DNA of 51,357 bases, taken from positions 1-51,357 of the forward strand of contig JBLRWS010000009.1 in NCBI GenBank assembly GCA_047921075.1, written 5' to 3'. Numbering within the stretch: position 1 is the first letter of the stretch; each line of letters starts with the position of its first letter. Under the pieces are notes generated by a model. That model made no database searches and was not told where the DNA came from. It saw only the letters and a program-made list of their open reading frames with translations. This document shows, piece after piece, positions 1-8,184 of the stretch. A program made the translations under genes and the position numbers. This stretch comes from JBLRWS01 sp047921075. GTDB lineage: Bacteria; Bacteroidota; Rhodothermia; Balneolales; Balneolaceae.

Positions 1-2
1 GA

Positions 3-413
3 TTACGACTCGGGTTCCTGTTCCTGAGTCATGTTTTGTTTGGGCTCTTCAGCCTTCCGTGCTTCGATAAACGATCGAACCCCTGCAATCAGGAAAAAGA
101 TACAGACCAGGGCCATGATTGCCTGAGCAATCGATGCTGCCGGGCGTTCCAGTTCGCCGCCTCCAAGCACACCAAAAACACTGATCAAGCCGCCAAAGGA
201 GCCCCCAAGGCCGAGAATGGCCAGAAGCAGAGCGGCGTGCATGGCGTGCTTTCGCATTGATTCTTTGGCATTGGCCAGTGCTCCGAGGCCGGCAAAGGCG
301 AGTCCAAAAAAGGCGGGGATTAACGCGGTTGCGCTCGCGGCTCCGGTAAGGACATACGAGCCGATACCGAGCAAAATCAAAAGAATACCGATAGAGATGG
401 TTAATTTAGGCAT
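3..413 (-). CDS. Small four-helix membrane protein, unknown function
   Basis: A 136-residue protein predicted to sit in the inner membrane. Hydrophobic stretches fall near residues 4-24, 28-46, 58-82 and 95-115, followed by a short charged tail rich in Glu and Lys. The ATG at 413 (protein begins MPKLTIS) is preferred over the upstream in-frame ATG at 428 because hydrophobicity begins directly after it. It is the last gene of a minus-strand run behind the cysteine desulfurase and the DUF1499 protein, 27 bp downstream of the latter. I do not recognise the family, and the neighbours do not define a function. Confidence 0.7.
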   Translation of the reverse strand: MPKLTISIGILLILLGIGSYVLTGAASATALIPAFFGLAFAGLGALANAKESMRKHAMHAALLLAILGLGGSFGGLISVFGVLGGGELERPAASIAQAIMALVCIFFLIAGVRSFIEARKAEEPKQNMTQEQEPES

Positions 414-440
414 GATAGAAATGAACAATTAAGAGGTTTG

Positions 441-896
441 TTATTGGATGGAAGATACAATTTTCCGAACTCTCCGCCGATTTACTCCCACATCGCCGTA
501 GCCGTCGCGGCTGGCGGAACGGATATGAAGCCGGGTGCCGGGTTGGTTGGGCAGCTCCTCGGCAAAAAGAATCACATCATCCCGAAAACCAAACAGCGGA
601 ATTCGGAAGACGGCATCTATGCGCTGGCTATCGTCATTACGGGTTACCGATTCTGCGCCCATCTTGTGCAGTTGTTGTTCAGCCCGTTCAAGAAGGTCAA
701 GAACAGCCCCATCCAGATGCCGTACCGTATGGGTACAGTTGGGAGAGTCGGGGCAGGGGTTGAGCTCCTGAATGTGGCTCGAGGCCGGACCCGCATCACC
801 CGGAACCGATCCTTTAAACGGACCGAAAACGGTAAGCAGAATCAGAAGTGCAAAGATGATGGTTCCGATCAGTAGATAAAATAGAAGGCCGTCCAT
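441..896 (-). CDS. DUF1499 family protein
   Basis: A 151-residue protein with one N-terminal membrane helix (about residues 3-25) and a DUF1499 domain. The family hallmark CPDSPNC is seen near residues 47-53 and the domain runs to the end with the usual SxSRxGYxDxGxNRxR-type motif near the C-terminus. DUF1499 proteins are small envelope-associated proteins of unknown function. The gene lies 60 bp downstream of the cysteine desulfurase on the same strand, so cotranscription is likely. Family assignment is secure from the motifs; the role is not known. Confidence 0.85.
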   Translation of the reverse strand: MDGLLFYLLIGTIIFALLILLTVFGPFKGSVPGDAGPASSHIQELNPCPDSPNCTHTVRHLDGAVLDLLERAEQQLHKMGAESVTRNDDSQRIDAVFRIPLFGFRDDVILFAEELPNQPGTRLHIRSASRDGYGDVGVNRRRVRKIVSSIQ

Positions 897-956
897 GAGT
901 CAGGGTATGTTGATGGATGATTCCGGCATACCAACCAAAAGGACAACCGGCACGTT

Positions 957-2117
957 TCAGGCAGAGATTTTTTGCATGCGGTTGAGCACCGATTGCAGTT
1001 TCTCGGCAAAAAAGCGAACCTCCTCTTCAGTGTTGTCTTTGCCAAAGCTGACCCGGATGCTCGATTTGGCCAGATGATCGGGAAGACCGATGCCCGACAG
1101 CACATGCGAGGGCTCTACGGCTCCTGACGTACACGCCGAACCGTTGGATACGCAAATCCCTTCAATATCGAGGTTGAGCAGCAGCATTTCACCATCTATG
1201 GGATCGCTGGAATTGCACTCAAAACAGAGATTTACAATGTGCGGCACACCACCATCGGCCGGCCCATTGATACGGTAACGGCCCGGAATTCGATCCTCAA
1301 GCTCGCTCATTAACACCGATCGCAGGTTCTTCAGATGGGCCTGCCCGGTCTCCATCTCCTGCACGGATAACTCAAGGGCCTTGGCCAGTCCTACAATACC
1401 AACCACATTGCTGGTGCCGCCGCGCCGCCGCCGCTCCTGCGAGCCGCCCTGCAGCCACGGCAGCCACGGCGTGCCGTTACGAACGTAGAGTATACCGATC
1501 CCTTTGGGTCCGTAAATTTTGTGTGCACTGATGCTCAACGCGTCGACCCCCAACTCCTTCACGTTGATGGGCAGCTTTCCTGCACTTTGAACGGTATCGG
1601 AGTGAAACGGTACCTTTTTCTCGCGGCAGACAGCTGCGATCTCCTGAATCGGCAGGATGGTTCCAATCTCGTTGTTTACGTGCATCAGGCTCACGATGGC
1701 TGTATCGTCGGTAATGGCTTCGGCTACCTGCTGCGGTGTGATCATTCCGCTGCTGTCTGGCGAAAAATAGGTAACCCTGCAGCCGCGCATTTTCAGGCTT
1801 TGCGCCGGGTGAATCACCGCGTGATGCTCAATCGGAGAGGTGAGTATTTCCGTTTTTCGGGTGGCCTGAACCACTCCCTTTATCGCGGCATTGTCGCTCT
1901 CGGTGCCGCCGCTGGTAAAGATAATTTCAGACGGTTCAGCGCCAATCAGCGACGCAATTAACTCGCGGGCATCTTCAATGGCCACTTTACTGTCGCGGCC
2001 AAACTGATGGGGAGAGCTGGCGTTGCCAAACTTTTGGGTGAAATAGGGGTGCATCGCGTCCAGTACGCGCTCATCGACGGGCGTGGTGGAAGCGTGATCG
2101 AAATAGATAGGGTCCAT
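957..2117 (-). CDS. Cysteine desulfurase (NifS/IscS family)
   Basis: A 386-residue PLP-dependent enzyme that takes sulfur from L-cysteine for Fe-S clusters, thiolated tRNA or other sulfur acceptors. The N-terminus MDPIYFDHASTTP, the GGTESDN motif (about 70-76), the HSDTVQSAG cofactor region (about 172-180), the PLP lysine K200 in SAHK, and the persulfide cysteine C329 in SNGSACTSG are all present, so it should be active. The long SGSACTSG-type loop and full length place it in the NifS/IscS group rather than SufS. No iscU, iscA or mnmA lies in the window, so its acceptor cannot be named. It is transcribed away from pgk and heads a run with the DUF1499 gene. Confidence 0.93.
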   Translation of the reverse strand: MDPIYFDHASTTPVDERVLDAMHPYFTQKFGNASSPHQFGRDSKVAIEDARELIASLIGAEPSEIIFTSGGTESDNAAIKGVVQATRKTEILTSPIEHHAVIHPAQSLKMRGCRVTYFSPDSSGMITPQQVAEAITDDTAIVSLMHVNNEIGTILPIQEIAAVCREKKVPFHSDTVQSAGKLPINVKELGVDALSISAHKIYGPKGIGILYVRNGTPWLPWLQGGSQERRRRGGTSNVVGIVGLAKALELSVQEMETGQAHLKNLRSVLMSELEDRIPGRYRINGPADGGVPHIVNLCFECNSSDPIDGEMLLLNLDIEGICVSNGSACTSGAVEPSHVLSGIGLPDHLAKSSIRVSFGKDNTEEEVRFFAEKLQSVLNRMQKISA

Positions 2118-2276
2118 AGTGTTACATCGGATAAGTTCGGGGTAAAAATATCGAATCTGATTCAGAAAAACAGAGATGTTTCTTTTCTGTTACAGAAACC
2201 GAAGTTCCATTTCCAAACCAAGCGCAACCACTGTATTTTAACAGAATCAGATAAAACGAACTCAATCCATCAATTC

Positions 2277-3470
2277 ATGGCTAAAAAGACGCTTAAAAAT
2301 ACCAATCTGGAAGGGAAAACGGTTTTAATGAGAGTAGATTTCAATGTGCCGATTAAAGACGGCCGCATTACCGATGATAACCGTATCGTACAGGCGCTCG
2401 AGTCGATCCGATACGTGGTTGAGCAGGGGAGCAAGTTGATTTTGACCAGCCATCTCGGCCGGCCCGGCGGAGAGCCATCGGCAGAATTTAGCCTGAAGCC
2501 GGTGGCCGAACACCTAAAGACACTGGTAGATGTCCCCGTTCATTTTGCTGAGGATTGTATTGGAGAGAAGGCCGCCTCGGTTATTGATGCGGCAAACGCC
2601 GGTGAGATTGTCTTGCTTGAGAACGTGCGCTTCCATCCCCAAGAGAAAAAAAATGATCCCGAATTTGCCAGGCAGCTGGCGGCCCATGCCGATCTTTTTG
2701 TGAATGACGCCTTTGGCAGCAGCCATCGTGCCCACGCTTCGGTTGCCGGGGTCACGCAATTTCTGCAGCCGGCTCTTTCCGGTTTTCTTCTCGAAAAAGA
2801 GATTCAGTATCTCGAAGAGAGTATCAATCGTCCGTCTCGACCGTTTGTTGCCATTCTGGGCGGTGCCAAAGTGTCCGATAAAATAGGGGTGATCGAAAAC
2901 CTTCTGAACAAAGTGGATACCATCATTATTGGCGGCGGGATGACCTATACATTTTACCGGGCAAAAGGGCTGCCCACCGGCAATTCGCTTTTGGAAGAAG
3001 ATAAGATAGAACTGGCGGGAGAACTCTTACAAAAAGCCGGGGAAGCGGGTGTGGAGGTGATGCTCCCGATCGATTCGGTTGTCGCTAAAGAATTCAGTAA
3101 CGATGCAGAGCATAAAGTGGTACCGCAGGATGGAATTGAAGAGGGATGGATGGCCCTCGATATTGGCCCCGAGTCGGCCATAGCGTTCAGCAACAGAATC
3201 AAACAGGCGCGCACGGTTTTATGGAATGGGCCAATGGGTGTATTTGAAATGGAGAACTTTGCAGATGGAACCTATACGGTTGCCCGAGCACTTGCGGATG
3301 CCACAGCCGGTGGTGCAACCACCATTATTGGCGGGGGAGATTCCGCTTCTGCCATTAAAAAAGCGGGTTTGCAGGATGATGTATCGCATGTTTCAACCGG
3401 GGGAGGGGCCAGCCTCGAATACCTCGAAGGAAAGGAGCTGCCGGGAGTGGCGGCGTTGACGGATAAATAG
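2277..3470 (+). CDS. pgk: Phosphoglycerate kinase
   Basis: A 397-residue glycolytic enzyme that transfers phosphate from 1,3-bisphosphoglycerate to ADP. The signature MRVDFNVPIKDG lies near residues 19-30, followed by the substrate-binding TSHLGRPGG, the GGAKVSDKIGV motif and WNGPMGVFE, and the C-terminal GGGDSASAIKK and STGGGASLEYLEGK nucleotide-site motifs. The ATG at 2277 gives the normal family length and start; the reading frame is open upstream but non-homologous. The gene is intact, yet its last 165 bp (55 codons) are repeated at 5142-5306 with only two silent differences, and its final codon is AAA while the second copy ends in GCC. The 3' end may therefore have been supplied by incoming DNA. 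Confidence 0.97.
   Translation: MAKKTLKNTNLEGKTVLMRVDFNVPIKDGRITDDNRIVQALESIRYVVEQGSKLILTSHLGRPGGEPSAEFSLKPVAEHLKTLVDVPVHFAEDCIGEKAASVIDAANAGEIVLLENVRFHPQEKKNDPEFARQLAAHADLFVNDAFGSSHRAHASVAGVTQFLQPALSGFLLEKEIQYLEESINRPSRPFVAILGGAKVSDKIGVIENLLNKVDTIIIGGGMTYTFYRAKGLPTGNSLLEEDKIELAGELLQKAGEAGVEVMLPIDSVVAKEFSNDAEHKVVPQDGIEEGWMALDIGPESAIAFSNRIKQARTVLWNGPMGVFEMENFADGTYTVARALADATAGGATTIIGGGDSASAIKKAGLQDDVSHVSTGGGASLEYLEGKELPGVAALTDK
3300..3464 (+). repeat. Direct repeat, copy 1 (pgk 3' end)
   Basis: A 165-bp segment inside the intact pgk gene that matches 5142-5306 at 163 of 165 positions. Both differences are third-position silent changes (GGA/GGG and GCG/GCA). It forms the left boundary of the AT-richer insert. 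Confidence 0.95.
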
Positions 3471-3534
3471 ATGCCCGGTGTGCGTGGTGAATAGATCGCA
3501 GATGATGCGGATTTGGCAGATGTGTATTAGTGGG

Positions 3535-3726
3535 TTAGTTCTTTTTTCGAATCATCCAGGAAGAAAGCAGTAGTAGAGATAACCCAATGCATTGAAGTAC
3601 TTTTACTATTCCGATATCGTCCGAAATCAGATCGCCAAAACCGTTGCATTAAAAACTTGAGACCACCCAATCATTAAAAATCGCGGGCCATTTATCCAGA
3701 GCTGATGTGCGTTTTTTTTGTGTCAT
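3535..3726 (-). pseudogene. Small membrane-protein remnant with internal stop
   Basis: Starting 16 bp after the propeller gene's stop codon, an ATG at 3726 with a GGAG-like ribosome site opens a 25-codon frame (MTQKKRTSALDKW...) that hits TAA at 3651-3649. The same frame then stays open for 37 more codons that end in a hydrophobic helix and a basic tail (...SWMIRKKN, stop at 3537-3535). This pattern suggests a short membrane protein broken by a nonsense change, or two ends of a longer gene joined by deletion. I do not recognise the family. A functional 25-residue peptide is the alternative. Confidence 0.4.
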
Positions 3727-3742
3727 TTTTATTCTCCGACTT

Positions 3743-4807
3743 TTAATTCCAACCGCCAACAACCTCCCAAACTTTAAGATATCCGTCCTCATCTGTGATC
3801 GCGGCCAAATGAGTTTGGGATACGCCCAACGCATGTACATGTTCCGGCAATTTATAGCTGAACAGATAATTTCCCGTTTCCAAATTATAAACATCTACAG
3901 TTTTTTGATCCCATTGCCTGTTATCGGTTGTTGTATCAAGTTCCCATACAAATACATGGATTGTGTTATTTACTACACTGGCTGTTCTTGAGAATTGCTT
4001 ACGTGATGAATAATCAGGTGTATTAACACGTGCAACATCATTTGCATAATAAGGCAATATTCCAGGCATTTCGGGTTGAGATACCGCTTCCCGGAAAAAT
4101 TCGATCTTGCCAACCTTGTTATATTTTAAAAGATAGTTTGTCTGGTTCTGTATTAGAATTACACTTCCATCCGGTGCAGTAGCATAACGTCCTTCGAATA
4201 CAACCGACCACAATTGCGGATCATTTAAAAAAGCCTCAGCTTCACCGATAAAATTTCCAGACTTCGTAAATCTTTTTGGTAAACCTTCATATCTGTTTTC
4301 CAGCCAATATTCATCAGTTCCGGCCGGAATAATACGAATTGGAACTAATGGAAAATTAATAATATCCCATTCACCATTGGTGTGTTGATCAAAAATTGTT
4401 GCACGATTATTGCCCGGATCAATTACCCATAGATTTTCATTTGAGTCGAACATCAAATCAGTTATCAATAAAAATTCACCGGGGCCACGGCCTTCTCCTT
4501 TTCCAAAACGGCTTACTTCTTTTGCCTGGGTATCAAACTTTTTAACCAACATCCGGCTTCTGTCTTCCGCATAAATATATCCGTCCATCCCAAATTTCAT
4601 ATGAGTAGAAGCAATAAATTCATCTGAGACACCCTCAAGGTTCAAATCTAAATTTCTCCAAACTCTTTGATTTACATCTTGTGCTGCCGGTTTTATCAGT
4701 AGTGCCTGTTCTATGTCAGTAACTGATTTACTACTAAACACAAAGTAAAAAAACAGGAACAGAAAAACAGGAGTTAATACACTCAGAATAATGAGTTTTT
4801 TATTCAT
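3743..4807 (-). CDS. 6-bladed beta-propeller protein, membrane anchored
   Basis: A 354-residue protein with an N-terminal hydrophobic anchor (about residues 4-25) and an extracytoplasmic propeller. Repeats of the NHL/6-bladed type are visible, such as GKGEGRGPGEF followed by DLMFDSNENLWVIDPGNNR, and the GPGEF element is typical of the Bacteroidota 6-bladed propeller group related to BF2934-like proteins. Members are thought to be exported and their ligands are unknown. In many Bacteroidota such genes sit beside tiny NVEALA-type peptides, and here a small Cys-containing peptide gene lies just upstream. The gene is inside the AT-rich insert bounded by pgk repeats, with base use unlike its neighbours, so recent acquisition is likely. 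Confidence 0.8.
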   Translation of the reverse strand: MNKKLIILSVLTPVFLFLFFYFVFSSKSVTDIEQALLIKPAAQDVNQRVWRNLDLNLEGVSDEFIASTHMKFGMDGYIYAEDRSRMLVKKFDTQAKEVSRFGKGEGRGPGEFLLITDLMFDSNENLWVIDPGNNRATIFDQHTNGEWDIINFPLVPIRIIPAGTDEYWLENRYEGLPKRFTKSGNFIGEAEAFLNDPQLWSVVFEGRYATAPDGSVILIQNQTNYLLKYNKVGKIEFFREAVSQPEMPGILPYYANDVARVNTPDYSSRKQFSRTASVVNNTIHVFVWELDTTTDNRQWDQKTVDVYNLETGNYLFSYKLPEHVHALGVSQTHLAAITDEDGYLKVWEVVGGWN

Positions 4808-4874
4808 AATATCCGAAAAAATTAATTAAAATAAGGAGGGTTCATTAATAGATACCTCCTTATTCGTAGTGGCA

Positions 4875-5073
4875 TTATTTTTGTGTTAATCGAATTCCCA
4901 TACCGCTACTAACACAAATTGTTATGGTGCCTTTACGAGCTTTGCAAGAATCTCCTTGATCAGGACTAGTACTTGCCTATTGGATCAGGAGCACCACTTG
5001 TTAATATACTTAATACAAATAAGTCTGCTCCTAACAATCCAGTAAGATTTTTGATATCAATTTTTTTATTCAT
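4875..5073 (-). pseudogene. Small Cys-pair peptide gene, frameshifted
   Basis: An ATG at 5073 opens a 35-codon frame (MNKKIDIKNLTGLLGADLF...) with a hydrophobic middle that stops at 4968-4966. In the +1 frame, 33 codons follow directly from 4976 to a stop at 4877-4875, with two cysteines (GDSCKARKG and ITICVSSG). Removal of one G at 4976-4977 would join the two into a single 65-residue product with a hydrophobic leader and two cysteines. It starts with the same MNKK as the propeller protein 67 bp downstream. By size, context and layout it resembles NVEALA-type small exported peptides, but I see no clear family motif. It may be a decayed gene or a sequencing error. Confidence 0.45.
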
Positions 5074-5141
5074 AATGGTACTTTGTTTTGGGTTTGTATT
5101 ATTATACTACCTAAAATAAATGCCGTGTTCAAGTCACTAGA

Positions 5142-5306
5142 GCCACAGCCGGTGGTGCAACCACCATTATTGGCGGGGGAGATTCCGCTTCTGCCATTAA
5201 AAAAGCGGGTTTGCAGGATGATGTATCGCATGTTTCAACCGGGGGAGGGGCCAGCCTCGAATACCTCGAAGGGAAGGAGCTGCCGGGAGTGGCAGCGTTG
5301 ACGGAT
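5142..5306 (+). repeat. Direct repeat, copy 2 (pgk 3' end)
   Basis: Right-hand partner of the 165-bp repeat at 3300-3464, with an offset of 1842 bp. The match begins abruptly at the GCC codon after a stretch of AT-rich insert DNA and ends at GAT, just before the divergent last codons. Confidence 0.95.
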
Positions 5307-5312
5307 GCCTGA
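5142..5312 (+). pseudogene. Duplicated 3' fragment of pgk
   Basis: The fragment encodes the last 55 residues of phosphoglycerate kinase in frame (from ATAGGATTIIGGG to GVAALTD) and then A and a TGA stop at 5310-5312. It has no start of its own. It differs from the intact gene at two silent positions and in the final codon (Ala instead of Lys). Because it joins the sequence leading into the RDD gene, it is probably the original chromosomal end of pgk, left behind when the insert arrived with its own copy of the 3' end. Confidence 0.9.
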
Positions 5313-5327
5313 ACCGGACGTGGGAAA

Positions 5328-6122
5328 TTACAGAGAGGGCGACGAGACCTTCTCTGCCGATTCTTGTGAGTGAATGGTATAATAGTCGTACAAAACGGTT
5401 TTTAGAAAAGGGAAGGTTTGCATATCCGGAGCGGAAATCCCTGTTTTCTCTTCAATGAACCGGCGCGCTTTCTGGGCTTGTTTCAGCCACGCTTCGTTGC
5501 TGTACGTGCCACGTGCGTTGAGTATCTTTTTCAGGGCAGCGATATCCTGATCGGTTAGCATTCCCGCACTCTCAAACTGTACAGCGCGGTTCCGGGCATG
5601 CCGTTTCATGGCCTGCTTCCCCCGGTCGGTACCTTCGCGAACACGCACCACGGCCGTATCGGCAATAAGATCACCCAGCCGCTGCCCTTTTCCATTCATC
5701 AAAATTGCGATGACCGCCACCACACCTCCGGTGAGGGTTATTTCGAACAGGCGGAGCATCCATCGCACCACATAGCTGCCAAAGGAGGCGCGCGATCCGT
5801 CGGTCTTGACCACCCGGATGCCAACCGTTTTTTTACCAACGGTATAGCCATTCCATACCGTTTCTATCACCGGGAAGTACAAAAAATAGGGCAGAAAAAT
5901 AGCGAGAAGCAGTATCCACCAGCGATCGTCGGCAAAGAGAAAATCAGAAAGTGGCGTTATACTGGCGGATAACCACAGGAGGATGGTGATGTAGGCTGCG
6001 AAGAGCAGCCCATCGATAAACCATGCCCCGATACGCTGCAGAACGGTTGCAGGCCGGTAGCGCAACTGAATGTGCCGGGCGGTTTCTACACCGATGGTAT
6101 GTGCGTTTGATTGGGAATCCAT
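5328..6122 (-). CDS. RDD family membrane protein
   Basis: A 264-residue protein with an RDD domain in its first half: the RIGAWFIDGLLF element (about 28-39), a helix around 70-90, the NGYTVGKKTVGIRVV motif and further helices near 140-165, then GQRLGDLIADTAVV. The C-terminal 100 residues are soluble and helical. RDD proteins are small inner-membrane proteins, some linked to transport; the function here is unknown. The ATG at 6122 (MDSQSNAH) is preferred to the longer frame start at 6302, which adds a non-homologous stretch. It is divergent from the SpoIIM-MoxR-DUF58 operon, an arrangement seen repeatedly in Bacteroidota, so a shared role is plausible. Confidence 0.85.
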   Translation of the reverse strand: MDSQSNAHTIGVETARHIQLRYRPATVLQRIGAWFIDGLLFAAYITILLWLSASITPLSDFLFADDRWWILLLAIFLPYFLYFPVIETVWNGYTVGKKTVGIRVVKTDGSRASFGSYVVRWMLRLFEITLTGGVVAVIAILMNGKGQRLGDLIADTAVVRVREGTDRGKQAMKRHARNRAVQFESAGMLTDQDIAALKKILNARGTYSNEAWLKQAQKARRFIEEKTGISAPDMQTFPFLKTVLYDYYTIHSQESAEKVSSPSL

Positions 6123-6307
6123 GATAAATCGCCAAAGCATACCGATTTTTAACGAACCGGGCAATGCATATCGCTCTGTTCCTGTACTTCGGGTTTGAAT
6201 CAACAAAATTTGAACAGAATTGGGTGTACACTTTGAAGTCTCATCAGGGTACCGTTTATTATGCCAAACAGAACATCGTTGAAACAGGTATTTACAGTCC
6301 ATTTACA

Positions 6308-7264
6308 TTGAGGGAAATCACATTTTATACCACCAACCAGGACAAATGGCAGCGGTACGAGCGTGTGTTGGATCAGCCCGAGAAGCATCATCCCGATAAG
6401 CTGGCGGAGCTGTACATTGAGCTGACGGAGGATCTGGCCTATGCGCAGAGCCAATACCCCGGAAGTGATACCGAGCACTATCTGAATCGGCTTACAACCC
6501 GTGTGCACGATCGCATTTACCGATCTAAAAAGGAGTCGGTTTCGCGGTTGATCTATTTTTGGACAGAAGAGTTGCCCATTGTGTACGGTCGCTATCAAAG
6601 AGAAATGGCACTGGCCCTGAGTGTCTTTTTACTGGCCATTGGGATGGGGGTGCTCTCGCAGGTTTACGAACCCGATTTTCTTCGTGTTATTTTGGGGGAC
6701 GCCTATGTGAATATGACCATCACAAACATTGAAGAAGGCGATCCCCTGGCCGTCTATAAGCAGGAACGAAAGATGGACATGTTTTTGGGGATCACCATCA
6801 ACAACATTCGGGTATCGTTCAACGCGTTTGTTCTGGGGCTGGCTACCGCGTTTGGTTCTGCGTACATTCTGCTGGTAAATGGTATTATGGTGGGAGCTTT
6901 TTTTCAATTTCTGGCCGGTTTTGATCTGTTTGGGGATGCGCTGCGGGTGGTGTTGATTCACGGCGCCCTGGAACTGTCGGTGATTGTGATTGCCGGCGGG
7001 GCGGGAATTGCTCTGGGCAATAGTTTTATTTTTCCCGGCACCTATACCCGCCTCGAATCGTTCAAGCGGGCGGCCAAAGACGGCGTAAAGATGGTGATTG
7101 GATTGATACCCATTTTTGTGCTGGCCGGCTTTCTCGAATCGTTTGTTACGCGCCATACATCCATGCCGTTGATTCTGAGCATCGCCATTATTGCAGGATC
7201 GTTTGCCTGGGTACTCTATTACTATGTGTATCTGGCTCAATTAAAAGGGAACAACAAGCCATGA
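6308..7264 (+). CDS. SpoIIM-family (stage II sporulation M-like) membrane protein
   Basis: A 318-residue membrane protein of the SpoIIM family. The family-like N-terminus REITFYTTNQDKW is followed by a soluble helical stretch and then about five helices from residue 105 on, with the typical segment NNIRVSFNAFVLGLA and the GALELSVIVIAGGAG motif. In non-sporulating Bacteroidota this family accompanies MoxR and DUF58 and is not involved in sporulation. The start is uncertain: homology suggests TTG at 6308, while an in-frame ATG at 6164 would add 48 residues without family resemblance. Its stop overlaps the next start by ATGA, so it is translationally coupled to the operon. Confidence 0.85.
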   Translation: MREITFYTTNQDKWQRYERVLDQPEKHHPDKLAELYIELTEDLAYAQSQYPGSDTEHYLNRLTTRVHDRIYRSKKESVSRLIYFWTEELPIVYGRYQREMALALSVFLLAIGMGVLSQVYEPDFLRVILGDAYVNMTITNIEEGDPLAVYKQERKMDMFLGITINNIRVSFNAFVLGLATAFGSAYILLVNGIMVGAFFQFLAGFDLFGDALRVVLIHGALELSVIVIAGGAGIALGNSFIFPGTYTRLESFKRAAKDGVKMVIGLIPIFVLAGFLESFVTRHTSMPLILSIAIIAGSFAWVLYYYVYLAQLKGNNKP

Positions 7265-8184
7265 AAGAGTTAACACTTCACGCTACAAGATCGGCGTTTG
7301 ATACCATCAGCGACAGTTTTACCTACATACGCCTCTACTACAAATCACTGGCCAAGATGATGAGTATTTTTGTACTCGCCCCACTTCTTCTTGGTGCCAT
7401 CTTATATGGCGCCTCCATTGCCACCATGTTCGATTTTTCGGCTATTATGGCGGGTACAGAGCCGGATATTGATACCATGTTTACATCGTTTGCGGGGATG
7501 GGATTCGGCATCTTTTTTCTTTTGATTTCCATTCCGCTCATGGTCTACGTAATCTACCGACATATGGCGCTGGTATCGCGCGGGGAAGATCCGTCGGCGG
7601 TTGGCCAATACACCGATGGGATGGTCATGCGTATGCTGAATCTAATCGCCTTTTTTGCCCTGACCGGTGCTGCATTTTTCGGATTTTTCTTTCTATTGGG
7701 CTTCTCTCTGATTGCTCTGATGGATGTGTGGGGCGTTTTGATGCTGTTTCTGCTCGTGTTCATTCTCTTTTTCTCGTTTGCCACCAAACTGATGATGGTA
7801 CCGGCTGCCATCTGTATGAATGGGCAGAATTTGTTTGCCGCTATTGGGGAGTCATTTCAACTTACGCGCGGATTTTTTTGGACATCGTTGGGGGTTTTTC
7901 TTTTGGCGGCCATTCTTTTTTCATTGTTATCCCAAATGGTAGGCACACCGTTTATCATTGTGGGAATGCTGGCCGGAATGGCCATGCCGGAAAGCAGTGC
8001 GCTCTATTCGGCGCTGTTTACGGCCGGGTATGCGCTACTCTCCGTTCTACAGATCTTCTTCACCGGCGGACAGCTGTTGGCATACGGCATGCACTATTTT
8101 AACCTGGAGGAACGCCATGCCGCTGTGTCACTCAGCTCGGCTGTAGATGCCCTTTCTACGGAACCTGTGAATCATCCGGAATGA
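7261..8184 (+). CDS. Multi-pass membrane protein of the MoxR-DUF58 operon
   Basis: A 307-residue protein with about six hydrophobic helices (roughly 38-60, 80-100, 130-155, 155-180, 210-235 and 245-275) and a short C-terminal tail. I do not recognise a named domain. It overlaps the SpoIIM-like gene by 4 bp upstream and the DUF4129 gene by 4 bp downstream, so it is an integral member of the operon. Genes in this position in related clusters are usually unnamed membrane proteins. Confidence 0.75.
   Translation: MKELTLHATRSAFDTISDSFTYIRLYYKSLAKMMSIFVLAPLLLGAILYGASIATMFDFSAIMAGTEPDIDTMFTSFAGMGFGIFFLLISIPLMVYVIYRHMALVSRGEDPSAVGQYTDGMVMRMLNLIAFFALTGAAFFGFFFLLGFSLIALMDVWGVLMLFLLVFILFFSFATKLMMVPAAICMNGQNLFAAIGESFQLTRGFFWTSLGVFLLAAILFSLLSQMVGTPFIIVGMLAGMAMPESSALYSALFTAGYALLSVLQIFFTGGQLLAYGMHYFNLEERHAAVSLSSAVDALSTEPVNHPE

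Larger units (their letters stand above)
3465..5141. mobile_element. AT-rich 1.7-kb insert between duplicated pgk 3' ends
   Basis: The 1677 bp between the two pgk repeat copies are visibly richer in A and T than the flanks and contain only minus-strand genes: a 6-bladed-propeller protein, an upstream small Cys-containing peptide gene with a frameshift, and a downstream fragment with an internal stop. The flanking repeats look like the product of a single crossover or site-specific insertion at the 3' end of a core gene that restores the gene. No integrase or transposase is present, so the agent of insertion is not known, and a decayed element is likely. The mobile label is inference from structure and base composition. 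Confidence 0.55.

Noticed and set aside
3535..3726. Stop-codon readthrough or selenocysteine in the small insert gene
   Set aside because: The stop is TAA, not TGA, and there is no sign of a recoding element; decay is simpler.
5083..5301. Plus-strand frame of 72 codons over the second pgk repeat
   Set aside because: It is out of frame with the pgk fragment; the same shadow appears within the intact pgk (3226-3459).
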